From the NCBI GenBank assembly GCA_015231375.1, contig JADGBT010000031.1, positions 1 to 45,416 on the forward strand: a stretch of DNA of 45,416 nucleotides, given 5' to 3'. This stretch comes from Magnetococcales bacterium. GTDB lineage: Bacteria > Pseudomonadota > Magnetococcia > Magnetococcales > Magnetaquicoccaceae. Shown piece after piece: positions 1 through 8,870 of this stretch (position 1 is the stretch's first letter; the number at the start of each line of letters is the position of its first letter). Made by a program: the position numbers and the translations under genes. Under the pieces are notes generated by a model. It was not told where the DNA came from and searched no databases. It was given only the letters and a program-made list of their open reading frames with translations.

Positions 1-1
1 T

Positions 2-364
2 GCCGCTGCTCCGGCTGCCGCTGCTGCCCCGGTCGCCGCCGCCCCGGTCGCCGCCGCTCCGGTCGCCGCCCCGGCGATTGCGGGAAGTTATGATGTGTCC
101 GGTGTCAGTGCTGTCGATAAATCCAGCTTTGAAGGTGTTGCCCTCGTCACCAAGAAGGGTGAAGCCTATCAAGTCAAGTATGAAGATTCCGAAGGCAAGT
201 TCACCGGTATCGCTTTTGGCATGGGCAATGTCTTGGGTATCGCCTATTCCAGCGAGAACAAGCCCAGCGTGTGTCTGATGGAGCCGGATGGAACGGGCTG
301 GAAGGGACAGTGCATCGAACACGGCGAAACCTTCCTCAGCAAAGAGAGTTGGAAGCGTCGCTGA
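2..364 (+). CDS. C-terminal part of an Ala/Pro-linker protein, 5' end outside window
   Basis: The reading frame is open from the window edge, so the start is missing; 120 residues are visible. Residues 1-27 are almost only Ala, Pro and Val, a flexible linker. A compact segment of about 90 residues follows, beginning GSYDVSG, with alternating hydrophobic and Gly-rich stretches that suggest a small beta-rich domain. Two cysteines about 13 residues apart (SVCLMEP and KGQCIEH) could form a disulphide if it is exported. It ends KESWKRR and is followed by a strong terminator, so it closes its transcription unit. I do not recognise the family with certainty; it loosely recalls small beta-sandwich periplasmic or lipoprotein C-terminal domains. 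The function is unknown. Confidence 0.7.
   Translation, partial: AAAPAAAAAPVAAAPVAAAPVAAPAIAGSYDVSGVSAVDKSSFEGVALVTKKGEAYQVKYEDSEGKFTGIAFGMGNVLGIAYSSENKPSVCLMEPDGTGWKGQCIEHGETFLSKESWKRR
29..70 (+). repeat. 15-bp tandem repeat encoding Pro-Val-Ala-Ala-Ala
   Basis: The unit CCGGTCGCCGCCGCY occurs twice in full and once in part, within the linker of the partial gene at the window start. It is in frame, encoding PVAAA repeats, so copy-number changes would lengthen or shorten the linker without a frameshift. Confidence 0.7.
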
Positions 365-438
365 TTCGGACATTGCCGGAGCGCTCTTTCTGTCGCCGAT
401 GGACGCGACAGTCGTTGATTGCCGCGTGATGGCCTTGA

Positions 439-476
439 AACCTGGAACCGTCTTGAAAGGGGGTTCCAGGTTTTTT
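439..476 (+). terminator. Rho-independent terminator after the Ala/Pro-linker gene
   Basis: A perfect 11-bp stem (AACCTGGAACC at 439-449 pairing with 462-472) encloses a 12-nt loop and is followed by a T-tract (471-476). It lies 75 bp after the stop codon of the first gene. Confidence 0.9.
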
Positions 477-638
477 GTTGTCTGCTCTTCCACTTGGAAG
501 GTGTGATTGTTGTCAGGCATTGCCTGCCCATACCGCTCTTGGTATCCTTAAACGTGACCGGAAATCGGTTACGTGGGCCATCATGGGTCCGTTTCCAACC
601 GTGCGGATGTGCGTTATGATCCTTGGAGAGGCTTCCTC

Positions 639-1616
639 ATGAAACCTGCGAGAATCCCCTTGCTCTTTGATCGGCGACGGCTTGCGTTGGCGGGTCATCT
701 GTTCAAGGATCCGGTCACCGCCCATGTGAAACTGTGCTTTGTGCAGGCCAATCCCTTTGTGTTGCAAGGCAAGGATGGCGGCATGGCCACCTTTGCCCGG
801 CGTGATTGCCGCAACGATACCCTGTGGGACTGGTTGTGCGCGGAGGGGGCCGGAATGGGGGTCGCGTCCCATATCGACTCGGATGGACATCTGCGCTTGA
901 GTCATGCCTCTTTCGGCACTTTCAAACTGCGTCCCACCTCCCAGGACTTTCTGGTGTTTGACGAAATCGTCATCCAGGATGGTTATGCCATTGCCGCCAT
1001 GCCGGATACCCTGGAAACCGTGCTCGATATCGGGGCCAATTGTGGCGTGCTTTCCACGATGATGTGGCGCAAGGCGCGTCAGGTGATTTCGGTGGAACCG
1101 GTGGAAGGCAATTATCGTCAGCTTTGTGCCAATCTGTCCTTGAATGGTCGTCCGCTGGACTACGCCTACAAACTGGCGGTCGGCAAGAAGAGTGGAGAGA
1201 TCCTGGAAATCTACACGGACCCGAACAAGACCGGTTGCAATTCCAGTATCGCCGCTTTGCTGGATGCGGCAGAAAACTCCAACACCGTCGAAAAAGTGCC
1301 CACCATCTCCCTGGAAGACCTCTACCGCAAGGCCGGAGCGCACCGCGCCGACTTGGTGAAATGTGATATCGAAGGCGGGGAGTACGATCTGTTTGAAGGC
1401 GCCACCGATGCCACCTTGCTGCGGGCCGATCGGTATGCCATGGAGGTGCATCTGTTCAATCGGGAGTGCCTGGGGCGTTCCGCCACCATCGCGGAGCGAC
1501 TGCGCCATCAAGGCTACGCGGTGGAGTGCAGCAAATCGGCGGCAGAGTTGGAACAACAGGTGAATGCCGGTCGCAAGCCCATTTTCATCCTCACGGCCCA
1601 ACGATCAAAGGCGTGA
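639..1616 (+). CDS. FkbM-family SAM-dependent methyltransferase
   Basis: The 325-residue product contains a Rossmann-type SAM-binding motif (VLDIGANCGVLS, about residue 128), the acidic second motif (ISVEPVEGNY) and the FkbM signature DLVKCDIEGGEYDLFEG near residue 240. FkbM enzymes usually O-methylate sugars or small metabolites in polysaccharide or secondary-metabolite pathways; the substrate cannot be told here. About 110 residues precede the SAM domain, longer than a minimal FkbM domain. ATG 639 is preferred over an in-frame GTG at 573 because GGAGAG lies 9 bp upstream. It stands alone between the terminator at 439-476 and a convergent minus-strand operon. Confidence 0.8.
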   Translation: MKPARIPLLFDRRRLALAGHLFKDPVTAHVKLCFVQANPFVLQGKDGGMATFARRDCRNDTLWDWLCAEGAGMGVASHIDSDGHLRLSHASFGTFKLRPTSQDFLVFDEIVIQDGYAIAAMPDTLETVLDIGANCGVLSTMMWRKARQVISVEPVEGNYRQLCANLSLNGRPLDYAYKLAVGKKSGEILEIYTDPNKTGCNSSIAALLDAAENSNTVEKVPTISLEDLYRKAGAHRADLVKCDIEGGEYDLFEGATDATLLRADRYAMEVHLFNRECLGRSATIAERLRHQGYAVECSKSAAELEQQVNAGRKPIFILTAQRSKA

Positions 1617-2016
1617 CGGATCCGGTCTGGCCCGGGTGGCGGTGGCAGACGGGAAAAAAATGCCAGCGGGCCGGACCCTTTCTTGAAGAAAATCTTCCAG
1701 GAAAATCAAGATTCAGGATTTCTGGTTCTGCGCGATCATTTCCAGCACATATCTTGCATAGATTTATGGTACGGTATTCAGGCATGAATGCGGAATACGG
1801 CTTTGCCCTGGCCCGCTTCATCAGTCCGGTCGTCCGGTTGCCGCGCACCGTTTGGACGAATCCCTGACCCCATATCCCCGGGGCGCGTTTGGGATCCTTT
1901 GTCCAATGTGGCGCGATTCGTGAGGTCTCGCTCACCCCACGGGTCGCGCCTGTACCCATCCCCTTGATGTGCTGGCAGGAGGGATTTTTTCAGGTGCTAT
2001 TTTATTTCTTTAGTTA
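1617..2016. other. Convergent intergenic region, no gene recognised
   Basis: These 400 bases separate two convergent genes. One open frame crosses the end of the methyltransferase gene but looks like a shadow with no recognisable protein. Positions about 1996-2036 are strongly T-rich on the plus strand and run into the 3' end of the minus-strand gene. No clear hairpin-plus-T terminator, RNA gene or mobile element was seen. Confidence 0.5.
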
Positions 2017-3261
2017 TTATTTTTTCTTTATTGGTTCTTTTCCGGAGAGAAATCCCTCCAGAGACCGGGCCACCCGTTTGACCGGGGGAAACTGGTTGAA
2101 GGCCAGACCGTGGGCCTGGAACCAGGGAGAGCGTTCCAGAAGCGGGATCAGTTCGGCCCGTTTGCTCAAGGCGCGGTCGATGCCCACCACCAGGGGAGGA
2201 GGGGTGGAGCTGTCATCGAGCCGGTTGAGACGGCGGGGCAGTTGACTGGCATGCCAGCGATGAAACAGTTCCAGATGGACCAGCGTTCCGTTTGGGTGGC
2301 GGAAACTGAAATCCGGTATCGCCAACTCCTGACGCCCCAGATCCAGCAGGGTGGAATGGGGCAGAATCTCCCATTCCGCGATCTCCTTTTGGAACTGGGC
2401 GGCGAAGATGAGGAACTCTTCGGGGATACAGGTCGTCACCCGGCTGAAGTGGGAGCGCAGTCCGCTGGTGTCGTCGAGTTCCAGGGAGGCTTTTTTGCCA
2501 TCGACGCGGGTGGTGGCCTGGATCTTCCAGCGCGACAAGCCGCAGACCGCCGGCAGAAAGGCGGCCAGCTTCAGGCCGTATTTGCGTTGCACGTCGAACA
2601 GGCTCAAGGGACCGTCCAGTTCCAGGATGAAACGGTCGGAATGGTGGGGGTCGTGGGTGACGGTGGCCAGCAGTTGAAACCATTTCAGGTATTGAAAGAA
2701 AGTCCTTTGTCGTCCTGGATCCGGCTCTTGCATGCGGATGGTCAGCCGGTCGGCCCAGAAAAGTGGACCCTGGGCCATGGCCATGTTGTAGCGATGCAGC
2801 AGGGCTTCGGGTTCGATGGGGTCGAAGGCGATCAGGGGTTGACGGTCCGGGAGGTCGGCGTGAAGATCGAGGGCCAGTTGATCCGGGTCGTCGCTTTGCA
2901 TCGTCCGGGCCACGGCCTGACGAAAGGTTTCCAGATCGTTCATGCCGGGCGCTTTCAGATGGGTGGCCGCTGCCGCGAAGGTGGCCAGACGCCGTGTTTC
3001 CAGCCCTTCCAGGGATTCGCGGAAGGTGCAGCGGTCCAACAGCAGCTTGTTCAACCCCTTGGCCACCAGGGGAGAACGGAAGCCGTTGAGGCGCGGCATG
3101 AGGGTTTCGCTCAGTTCTTCGCGGCTTTGGCCTTCTGCGGCGGCGTAGATCAACGCGAGATCCCGGGCGAAGGTGCGCAGCAGTTCGTTGGTCGGATCGA
3201 CGAAACGGGGCAGAATCTTGCCGTCCCGATGATCGAAGCGCAGCAGTTCCCGATTCAGCAC
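2017..3261 (-). CDS. DUF790 / Bax1-like nuclease, partner of XPB helicase
   Basis: The 414-residue product begins with the DUF790-typical MLNRELLRF (a GTG start at 3261) and continues with 'ILPRFVDPTN'. DUF790 proteins are the Bax1 family, named in archaea as the structure-specific nuclease that binds XPB. A PD-(D/E)XK-like core is visible near residues 330-350: IPDFSFRHPNG, then VHLELFHRWH. It starts 7 bp inside the end of the upstream XPB helicase gene, the conserved XPB-Bax1 coupling. The role is probably opening and cutting damaged DNA, as in nucleotide excision repair. It ends in a basic IKKK tail. The family call rests on the N-terminus, nuclease motif and neighbour. Confidence 0.8.
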   Translation of the reverse strand: MLNRELLRFDHRDGKILPRFVDPTNELLRTFARDLALIYAAAEGQSREELSETLMPRLNGFRSPLVAKGLNKLLLDRCTFRESLEGLETRRLATFAAAATHLKAPGMNDLETFRQAVARTMQSDDPDQLALDLHADLPDRQPLIAFDPIEPEALLHRYNMAMAQGPLFWADRLTIRMQEPDPGRQRTFFQYLKWFQLLATVTHDPHHSDRFILELDGPLSLFDVQRKYGLKLAAFLPAVCGLSRWKIQATTRVDGKKASLELDDTSGLRSHFSRVTTCIPEEFLIFAAQFQKEIAEWEILPHSTLLDLGRQELAIPDFSFRHPNGTLVHLELFHRWHASQLPRRLNRLDDSSTPPPLVVGIDRALSKRAELIPLLERSPWFQAHGLAFNQFPPVKRVARSLEGFLSGKEPIKKK

Positions 3262-4637
3262 GCCTGGTCTCCCCGTTGATAGGCCGAGTGCTGACGGCGG
3301 CGTTCGCTGGTAAAGGTCTCGGCGGTGTCTTGCGAGACCAGTTCATACAAAATGGCCTGTTTGCCCTCCCGGGGCCGGAGCAGGCGTCCCAGACGCTGCA
3401 CATGTTCCCGGATCGAGCCGCTGCCCGACACGATGATGCCCACGCTCACCTCGGGCAGATCGATCCCTTCGTTGAGCACCCGTGAATTGACCAGAAAAGG
3501 GAACTCCCCGGCCCGGAAGCCGTCGAGAAAGCGGCTGCGTTCGGAGAGTTTCGTCTTGTGGGTGATGACTGGCAGAAAAAAGGTCTCGCCGATGGCGTAG
3601 GCGGTGGCATTGTCGTCGGTGAACAGCAACGCCCGTTCGTGGCGATGGCGGCGCATCAGGGTCCAGACCATGCGCAGCTTGGCGCGGGAGGCCCGGGCGA
3701 GTCGTTTTTGCATGCGATAGGCGGCCATGGCGGCCCGGCCCTCCTTGGAGCGGCAGCACACCATGATGAACTGGCTCCAGCCCGCCGGACGGGAGAGGTT
3801 GACCCCGGTGGAACGGGCGAACTCCCGGTATTGGGCATAGGCGGCGTCGTAGGCTTGTCGTTCGTCGGGGTCGAGGATGACCGGGATCCGTTCCAACTGG
3901 TAGGGGGCGAGAAAGGCCCCTTCCAGATCGGCGATCTCGCAGCGATAGACCAGCGGGCCAAGCAGATGGAACAGCTCTTCTTCCTGGCCATCGGCCCGTT
4001 CCGGGGTGGCGGTCAGTCCCAGTCGGTAGGGGGCGACGCACATCTGGGCGGCCAGACGGGTGGTGGTGGCGGGAAGATGATGGCATTCGTCGCAGATCAG
4101 CAGTCCGAAGCGGGCGCCGATGCGTTCCATGTGGATATAGGCCGAGTCGTAGGTGCTGACGGTGATCGGTTCCAGTTGGTACTCTCCGCCTCCCAGCATG
4201 CCGATGGGAATGCCGAAGGCCTGACCGAGCTGTTCATGCCACTGTTGCACCAGATTGATGGTGGGGGCCAGAATCAGGGTATCCCGCTGGATGCGGGCGA
4301 TGGCCATGCGCGCCACCAGGGTTTTGCCCGCGCCGGTGGGCAGGACCACCACCCCCTGGGAGGCGGCCTTGACCCAGGCGTCGAAGGCCGCCTGCTGATG
4401 GGGTCGGGGCGGGTGATCGTTGCGGCTGAGGAACGGGCGGGGTTGAAAGGCCCTTGCCCGGTCTTCGTAGGGGACTTTCGCCCGGTGCAGGGCCAGGACG
4501 ATGGGGCCGTAGTGACGGGCCTCGGCCCGGTGGCACTCCAGGCGCTCATCCCAGCGCAGCATCGGGGCGGCCGGTTGCAACGCCTCGGTCGGACCGGTGA
4601 CGAGCAGGGAGCCTTGATCGAAGGTGAGGCGGATCAT
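3255..4637 (-). CDS. XPB/Rad25-type superfamily 2 DNA helicase
   Basis: The 460-residue product has Walker A VLPTGAGKT (about residue 100), the box LLICDECHH, motif III LTATPER and the C-terminal helicase motifs VLNEGIDLPE and QRLGRLLRP. The N-terminal about 80 residues, before the Q-like RPHQQAAFDAW, correspond to the damage-recognition-like domain of XPB. Such helicases unwind or translocate on DNA in repair; they are standard in archaea and eukaryotes and patchy in bacteria. The gene overlaps the Bax1-like gene by 7 bp and follows a VanZ-like gene by 7 bp, so one transcript is likely. I infer a bacterial XPB-Bax1 repair module. Confidence 0.88.
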   Translation of the reverse strand: MIRLTFDQGSLLVTGPTEALQPAAPMLRWDERLECHRAEARHYGPIVLALHRAKVPYEDRARAFQPRPFLSRNDHPPRPHQQAAFDAWVKAASQGVVVLPTGAGKTLVARMAIARIQRDTLILAPTINLVQQWHEQLGQAFGIPIGMLGGGEYQLEPITVSTYDSAYIHMERIGARFGLLICDECHHLPATTTRLAAQMCVAPYRLGLTATPERADGQEEELFHLLGPLVYRCEIADLEGAFLAPYQLERIPVILDPDERQAYDAAYAQYREFARSTGVNLSRPAGWSQFIMVCCRSKEGRAAMAAYRMQKRLARASRAKLRMVWTLMRRHRHERALLFTDDNATAYAIGETFFLPVITHKTKLSERSRFLDGFRAGEFPFLVNSRVLNEGIDLPEVSVGIIVSGSGSIREHVQRLGRLLRPREGKQAILYELVSQDTAETFTSERRRQHSAYQRGDQAC

Positions 4638-4644
4638 GCGGCGT

Positions 4645-5220
4645 TCAAGGGGTGTCGTCCGGGCGTCGGATCATGACCCCGAACCACAATCCGCAGGCCG
4701 AGCCGATGCCGTTCATGCCGATATCCCGCAGATCGAAATAGCGGTTGGGCAGGATCCATTGGATGGTCTCGTCGGAAAAACCGGCCACCAGCACCGCGAG
4801 ATAACACCAAAGCAGACCGATGCCGCGTGGCTGTCCCATGGCCCGGAAGAGCAGAAAGGCCAGAATGCCGTATTCCATTAGGTGGACCCGTTCCGCCGGG
4901 TTGTCCATGTAGGTGGCGACTCCGATGATGGCCACGAAGGGCATCAACGCCTTGAGGCGCATGTCGGGATGGATGCGGCGGAACATCACCCAAACCGCGC
5001 TGGTCAGCATGATCAGCAGGACCATCGAGATGAGCAACCCGGTTTCCCGTCTGCCGATGACCTTGAAGGCGGCCTGGGAGACGATCGGGGTGAGGGGCAG
5101 GGTCAGGTAGATGGTGAGCAGATAGCCTGCCACCAGCGCCCAGCGCGGTCCCGGATAATGAATGTGCAGATATTTGGGCAGGTCGATGAATTGGACCAGT
5201 CCGAGAAAGGGATTTTTCAT
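4645..5220 (-). CDS. VanZ-like small integral membrane protein
   Basis: The 191-residue product has four to five hydrophobic helices (for example WALVAGYLLTIYLTLPL, GLLISMVLLIMLTSAVW and the segment around CYLAVLVAGFSDE). The C-terminal pattern ETIQW..PNRYFDLRDIGMNGIGSACGLWFG matches the VanZ family signature (DE..Q...P.R..d..D...N..G...G). VanZ-like proteins have no agreed enzymatic function; the founder affects teicoplanin resistance. ATG 5220 (MKNPFLG) was preferred over upstream frame extension, with GGGGTGG upstream. It is the first gene of the unit with the XPB helicase, a pairing with no obvious functional reason. Confidence 0.75.
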   Translation of the reverse strand: MKNPFLGLVQFIDLPKYLHIHYPGPRWALVAGYLLTIYLTLPLTPIVSQAAFKVIGRRETGLLISMVLLIMLTSAVWVMFRRIHPDMRLKALMPFVAIIGVATYMDNPAERVHLMEYGILAFLLFRAMGQPRGIGLLWCYLAVLVAGFSDETIQWILPNRYFDLRDIGMNGIGSACGLWFGVMIRRPDDTP

Positions 5221-5345
5221 CGGCCACCCCCGTGGTCGCGGGTTGCGGGGCAGGGGGTGGCCGGGAGAAACGGCCCGCCAGGGGAGCAAACGTGGTGATG
5301 GGCGATCATGGGATGCGTTCCGACCTCGCGGGCGTTGAGTCGTGA

Positions 5346-6434
5346 TTAACCTTGAGTCCGTTCAAATTCCTGCATGAAGGCGATCAGGGCGTCCACCCCT
5401 GCTTCCGGCATGGCGTTGTAGAGGGAGGCGCGCATGCCTCCCACGGAACGATGACCTTTCAGGGTGACCAGTCCGGCGGCTTTGGCTCCGGCCAGGAAGG
5501 CGTCGGTCAATTCCGGCTTGGCCAGGGTGAAGGGAACGTTCATGCGGGAACGGCTGAGCGGTTCGGTGGGGCACAGATAAAACGCCGAGTTGTCGATGGC
5601 GGCGTAGAGCTTGTTGGCTTTGCGGATGTTGTGTTGTTCCATGGCCGTGACGCCGCCTTGTTCTTTGACCCATTCCAGCACCAGCCCGAGGATGTAGATG
5701 GCATAGGTGGGGGGGGTGTTGAGCATGGAGCCTTCCTTGGCGAGCGCCTGGAAATCCAGCATGCTGGGCAGATTGGCTTGGCGACCCATCAGGTCTTTGC
5801 GGATGATCACCACGGTGACGCCGCTGGGACCGAGATTTTTCTGGGCGCCGGCGTAGATGATGCCGTGTTTCGAGACATCCACCGGCCGGGAGAGGATGTT
5901 GGAGGAGGCGTCCACCACCAGCGGGACGGAGCCGGTATCCGGGAGATAGGGGTATTCGGTGCCGAAGATGGTGTTGTTGCTGGTGATGTGAACGTAGTTG
6001 GCATCCGGATTGAGGGTGAGTTCCTGCTGGGTGGGGATGCGGCTGTAGTTGACGCTTTTGCTGGAGGCGGCCACGCGCACATCGGTGAAGATTTTCTTGG
6101 CTTCGGAGCAGGCTTTCTCCGACCAGCTTCCGGTCATGACGTAGTCGGCGGACTGGCTGGCTGGAGCGGTGATCAGGTTCATGGGGATCATGGAAAATTG
6201 CAGCGACGCGCCTCCTTGCAAAAAGAGCACCGCGTAATCGTCACCGATGCCCATGATTTCGCGCAGCAGGGACTCCGCCGAGGCGATGATGGCCATGTAA
6301 TCTTTGGAGCGATGGCTCATTTCCATCACCGACATGCCGGAACCCCGGTAATCGAGCATTTCGTCTCTGGCCCGTTCCAGGACGGGCAGGGGCAGAACGG
6401 CGGGTCCGGCACTGAAATTGAAGACGCGTTTCAT
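5346..6434 (-). CDS. serC: Phosphoserine aminotransferase
   Basis: This class V PLP enzyme of 362 residues converts 3-phosphohydroxypyruvate and glutamate to phosphoserine (serine synthesis) and can also act in pyridoxal-phosphate synthesis. It begins with the family's hallmark MKRVFNFSAGPAVLP. Also seen are the substrate region GSGMSVMEMSHRS, LFLQGGASLQF and the Schiff-base lysine in YAGAQKNLGPSGVT. The C-terminal GHRSVGGMRASLYNAMPE is typical. ATG 6434 fits the conserved N-terminus and has GAGGAG about 10 bp upstream. No serA adjoins it; the gene appears to stand alone. Confidence 0.96.
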   Translation of the reverse strand: MKRVFNFSAGPAVLPLPVLERARDEMLDYRGSGMSVMEMSHRSKDYMAIIASAESLLREIMGIGDDYAVLFLQGGASLQFSMIPMNLITAPASQSADYVMTGSWSEKACSEAKKIFTDVRVAASSKSVNYSRIPTQQELTLNPDANYVHITSNNTIFGTEYPYLPDTGSVPLVVDASSNILSRPVDVSKHGIIYAGAQKNLGPSGVTVVIIRKDLMGRQANLPSMLDFQALAKEGSMLNTPPTYAIYILGLVLEWVKEQGGVTAMEQHNIRKANKLYAAIDNSAFYLCPTEPLSRSRMNVPFTLAKPELTDAFLAGAKAAGLVTLKGHRSVGGMRASLYNAMPEAGVDALIAFMQEFERTQG

Positions 6435-6655
6435 GGGGCAGATTCTCCTCGTTTGGCTGTGCAAGCCGGTATGGGGTATGGCTTGGTTGGGCCGTTTCTG
6501 ATATGGTTGGCTGACGATGCCGGTGCCGGGGTTGCTTGGTGATACTTTTCGGCGGCCACGCGGCTTATCTTGAGAGGGTATTCCAGCGTGCGCCAGGAGG
6601 CAAGCGGGTGAGTTTCGACCGTGGGGCCTTGAGAAGGAAAGGAGGATTCACGGGA

Positions 6656-7768
6656 ATGGGAGAAAAATTGCGCACCGTACTGGTGGTGGACGATGATCCG
6701 TTGGCGCGCTTGCATCTGGAGCGCTTCTTGAAACGGGAAGGACATGCGGTTCTGATGGCCTTTGACGGTCAGCAGGGGCTGGAGATGTATCGCGCCAAGT
6801 CTCCGGATCTGGTGCTCATGGACGTGATGATGCCGATCATGAATGGGCACGAGGCCACGCGGCGGATCCGCGCCGAATCCGTGGGCGCGGATGTGCCGGT
6901 GCCGGTGATTTTTTTGACCGGCGTCGAGGATCAGGAGATGCTGGCCGAATGTCTGCGTTGCGGCGGGGATGATTTCATCTCCAAGCCGTTCAACCATGTG
7001 ATCTTGCAGGCCCGTCTCAACGCCTGGCTGCGCCGGGTGGAGTTGGCCGAAAAAATCGCCATGGATCGGGAGGCGATCGAGAACGTCATCCTGAAAATGC
7101 GTAAGGACTCCCGTTTCGATCCATTCTCGATGCGTTTCATCATGACCCCGGTGGAAAAGACCACCGGAGATCTGGTGCTTTCCGCCCGCGACGAGGCGGG
7201 CATTCAATATGTGCTGCTGGGGGATTTCACCGGTCACGGTCTGGTGGCGGCGGTGTGTGGACCTTTGGTGTCGGACATTTTTCACAGCATGGTCCTGAAG
7301 GGGTGCTCCTCTTTGGAGATTTTGCGAAGAATCAATCGACAGATCCACGACCGTCTGCCTGTGGACATGTTTCTGACCGCCAGTTTCATCGCCTTGGACC
7401 GGCAGGCCGGACGGATGACGGTCTACAATGCCGGCATGCATCCGTTGTTCTTGTGTCGGCGCGGGATGGGGTTGTCGGGTCCGGCTTCGCGTCTGATGCC
7501 GTTGGGAATCGTGCGGGATATCCCGATGGACGATGTGGAAGAGGTGATTCCGGTCGAGGCGGGGGATCAGATCTATTGTTATTCCGATGGCGTGTACGAG
7601 ACCCAGGCCCCGGATGGCCGGTTTTTCGGCGGCGAGAATCTGGATCGTGTCCTCTCCGGCATCGCCGCGTCGGGCGCCCCTTTGGAGTCGATCCATCATG
7701 CGTTGGTACAGTTCCGGGGGGATGACGATCAGCGCGATGACATCACGCTGGTCGAGTTGACGGTGTGA
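6656..7768 (+). CDS. Response regulator with PP2C-type (RsbU/SpoIIE) phosphatase output
   Basis: The 370-residue product has a receiver domain at residues 6-125 with the acidic pocket DDD, phospho-acceptor D56 in LVLMDVMMP and the conserved Lys in SKPF. A short coiled linker (LAEKIAMDREAIENVILKM) leads to a PP2C/SpoIIE domain with metal-binding GDFTGHGLVAAV, YNAGMHPLFL, YSDGVYE and C-terminal QRDDITLVELTV. Such proteins dephosphorylate an anti-sigma-factor antagonist or similar partner when the receiver is phosphorylated. No antagonist or anti-sigma gene lies beside it. AAGGAGG lies about 9-15 bp before ATG 6656; an in-frame upstream extension exists but lacks domain content. Confidence 0.85.
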   Translation: MGEKLRTVLVVDDDPLARLHLERFLKREGHAVLMAFDGQQGLEMYRAKSPDLVLMDVMMPIMNGHEATRRIRAESVGADVPVPVIFLTGVEDQEMLAECLRCGGDDFISKPFNHVILQARLNAWLRRVELAEKIAMDREAIENVILKMRKDSRFDPFSMRFIMTPVEKTTGDLVLSARDEAGIQYVLLGDFTGHGLVAAVCGPLVSDIFHSMVLKGCSSLEILRRINRQIHDRLPVDMFLTASFIALDRQAGRMTVYNAGMHPLFLCRRGMGLSGPASRLMPLGIVRDIPMDDVEEVIPVEAGDQIYCYSDGVYETQAPDGRFFGGENLDRVLSGIAASGAPLESIHHALVQFRGDDDQRDDITLVELTV

Positions 7769-7802
7769 TGACGCGGGTGTGATGACGCGCGGGAAGACAG
7801 GC

Positions 7803-7853
7803 GGTGGCAGGGATCCTTGATCTCTGGGGGGGAGGTTGTGGTTCCCTGCCACC
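7803..7853. repeat. 11-bp inverted repeat between convergent genes
   Basis: GGTGGCAGGGA at 7803-7813 is the perfect reverse complement of 7843-7853, with a 29-nt spacer. It lies between the convergent phosphatase and cyclic-nucleotide-binding genes. There is no T-tract, so it may be a factor-independent transcription or mRNA 3'-end structure rather than an intrinsic terminator. Confidence 0.6.
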
Positions 7854-7907
7854 GGGATTCATCGAGGTGCTGCGGTCGGATGGACAGCCCGGCGGGTCCG
7901 CGACCGG

Positions 7908-8339
7908 TCAGGAAGATTCGGGGGAGACCACCTGATGGACGATCAGATCCAGGCGATCCATCAGCACGGCCCCCAGCGAACGATAGAAACGTACCGCCAG
8001 TCCGGGCATGGATTCCAGCAGGGATTGCAGATCGTGCAGGGCGATCAGTTCGAATTCGCTCTCTTCTTTGGCTACCACCGTGGCCATGATGGCCGTTCCG
8101 TTCAACAGCGAGGCAATGCCCAGCAGTTCTCCGGGCCCCAGGCGGGAGATCACCACATCTTCTCCGCGTACATCTTTGACCACTTTGACCGACCCTTTGA
8201 TCAACCGGTACAGACTGTGGGCCACCACCCCTTCTTTCAGGATGATGTCGCCCTTCTTGAAGACCCGACGGGTGGATTTTTCGCTGAGTCGGGCCATGTC
8301 ATCCTTGATCAGAAATCTCAACATGTCATCTTTGTTCAT
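7908..8339 (-). CDS. Stand-alone cyclic-nucleotide-binding (Crp/Fnr-type) domain protein
   Basis: The 143 residues consist almost only of a cNMP-binding beta-roll: RRVFKKGDIILKEGVVAHSLY, IKGSVKVV, and GPGELLGIASLLNGTAIMATVVA, which stands where the phosphate-binding cassette would be. The usual RTA(T/S) of true cAMP binders is replaced by AIMATV, so cAMP binding is uncertain. There is no helix-turn-helix, so it is not a complete Crp/Fnr regulator. It ends with a helix (SLGAVLMDRLDLIVHQVV) like the Crp dimerisation helix. Similar solo domains work as sensory or scaffolding subunits. The 530-bp upstream gap should hold its promoter. Confidence 0.82.
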   Translation of the reverse strand: MNKDDMLRFLIKDDMARLSEKSTRRVFKKGDIILKEGVVAHSLYRLIKGSVKVVKDVRGEDVVISRLGPGELLGIASLLNGTAIMATVVAKEESEFELIALHDLQSLLESMPGLAVRFYRSLGAVLMDRLDLIVHQVVSPESS

Positions 8340-8870
8340 GAATCAGTCTCCAGATGGGTAGAGGGGTCCAGGCTTGCGGGGCGCTTTTTGTGTGTATCGG
8401 TGTAAAAATAAAATCCGGTTTGAATCGGTATCGGGTTTGTCCGGTCGGATCCCTATGGTATCGGCACGCGTTTGCATGAGAGACTCAGCAATAATGAAAC
8501 CATAATGGTTAATGCGTTGAATTATAAACAGAAAGATCGTTTCTTGTGCTGATATTGGTTTGAAAGTGATTAAAAATTGGTCGGGATGGGGGCGTGTTGA
8601 GAGGGGATTGATGAATAAAGAGGCGGCTGGGGTGGAGAAGGGACCACCGGATACCTGCGGACCTGCCTTTCAACTCCCGCTTGGGTAGCGGTTGCAATGC
8701 CTGTGAAACGGACCCTGCGTCCGATCCAGACGGGTCCAGGTTAGGTATGGATGCCTATTGTCTGGTGCATTGCTCATGCCGTCAATCCAAATCAGTCTAT
8801 TTCTCTTGGTTTTGTTTGGAAAGTCACATATTATTATGTTTTGATTTTAAATAACTCTTAATTATAATTA
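8340..8870. other. Long AT-richer intergenic region, no gene recognised
   Basis: These 531 bp lie between the end of ccoS and the start of the cyclic-nucleotide-binding gene, both on the minus strand. Base composition is visibly more AT-rich than the surroundings, especially 8490-8580 and 8820-8880. Short open frames occur but none has a convincing protein. It must hold the minus-strand promoter for the gene starting at 8339; I could not pick a convincing -35/-10 pair, FNR box or riboswitch. An undetected small RNA is possible. Confidence 0.5.

Noticed and set aside
1466-1867. Plus-strand open frame overlapping the end of the methyltransferase gene
   Set aside because: It overlaps a well-supported gene out of frame and yields no domain; the unique part is in intergenic DNA.
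8509-8697. Short minus-strand open frame in the AT-richer gap after ccoS
   Set aside because: No recognisable protein or good RBS, and the composition follows the intergenic DNA.
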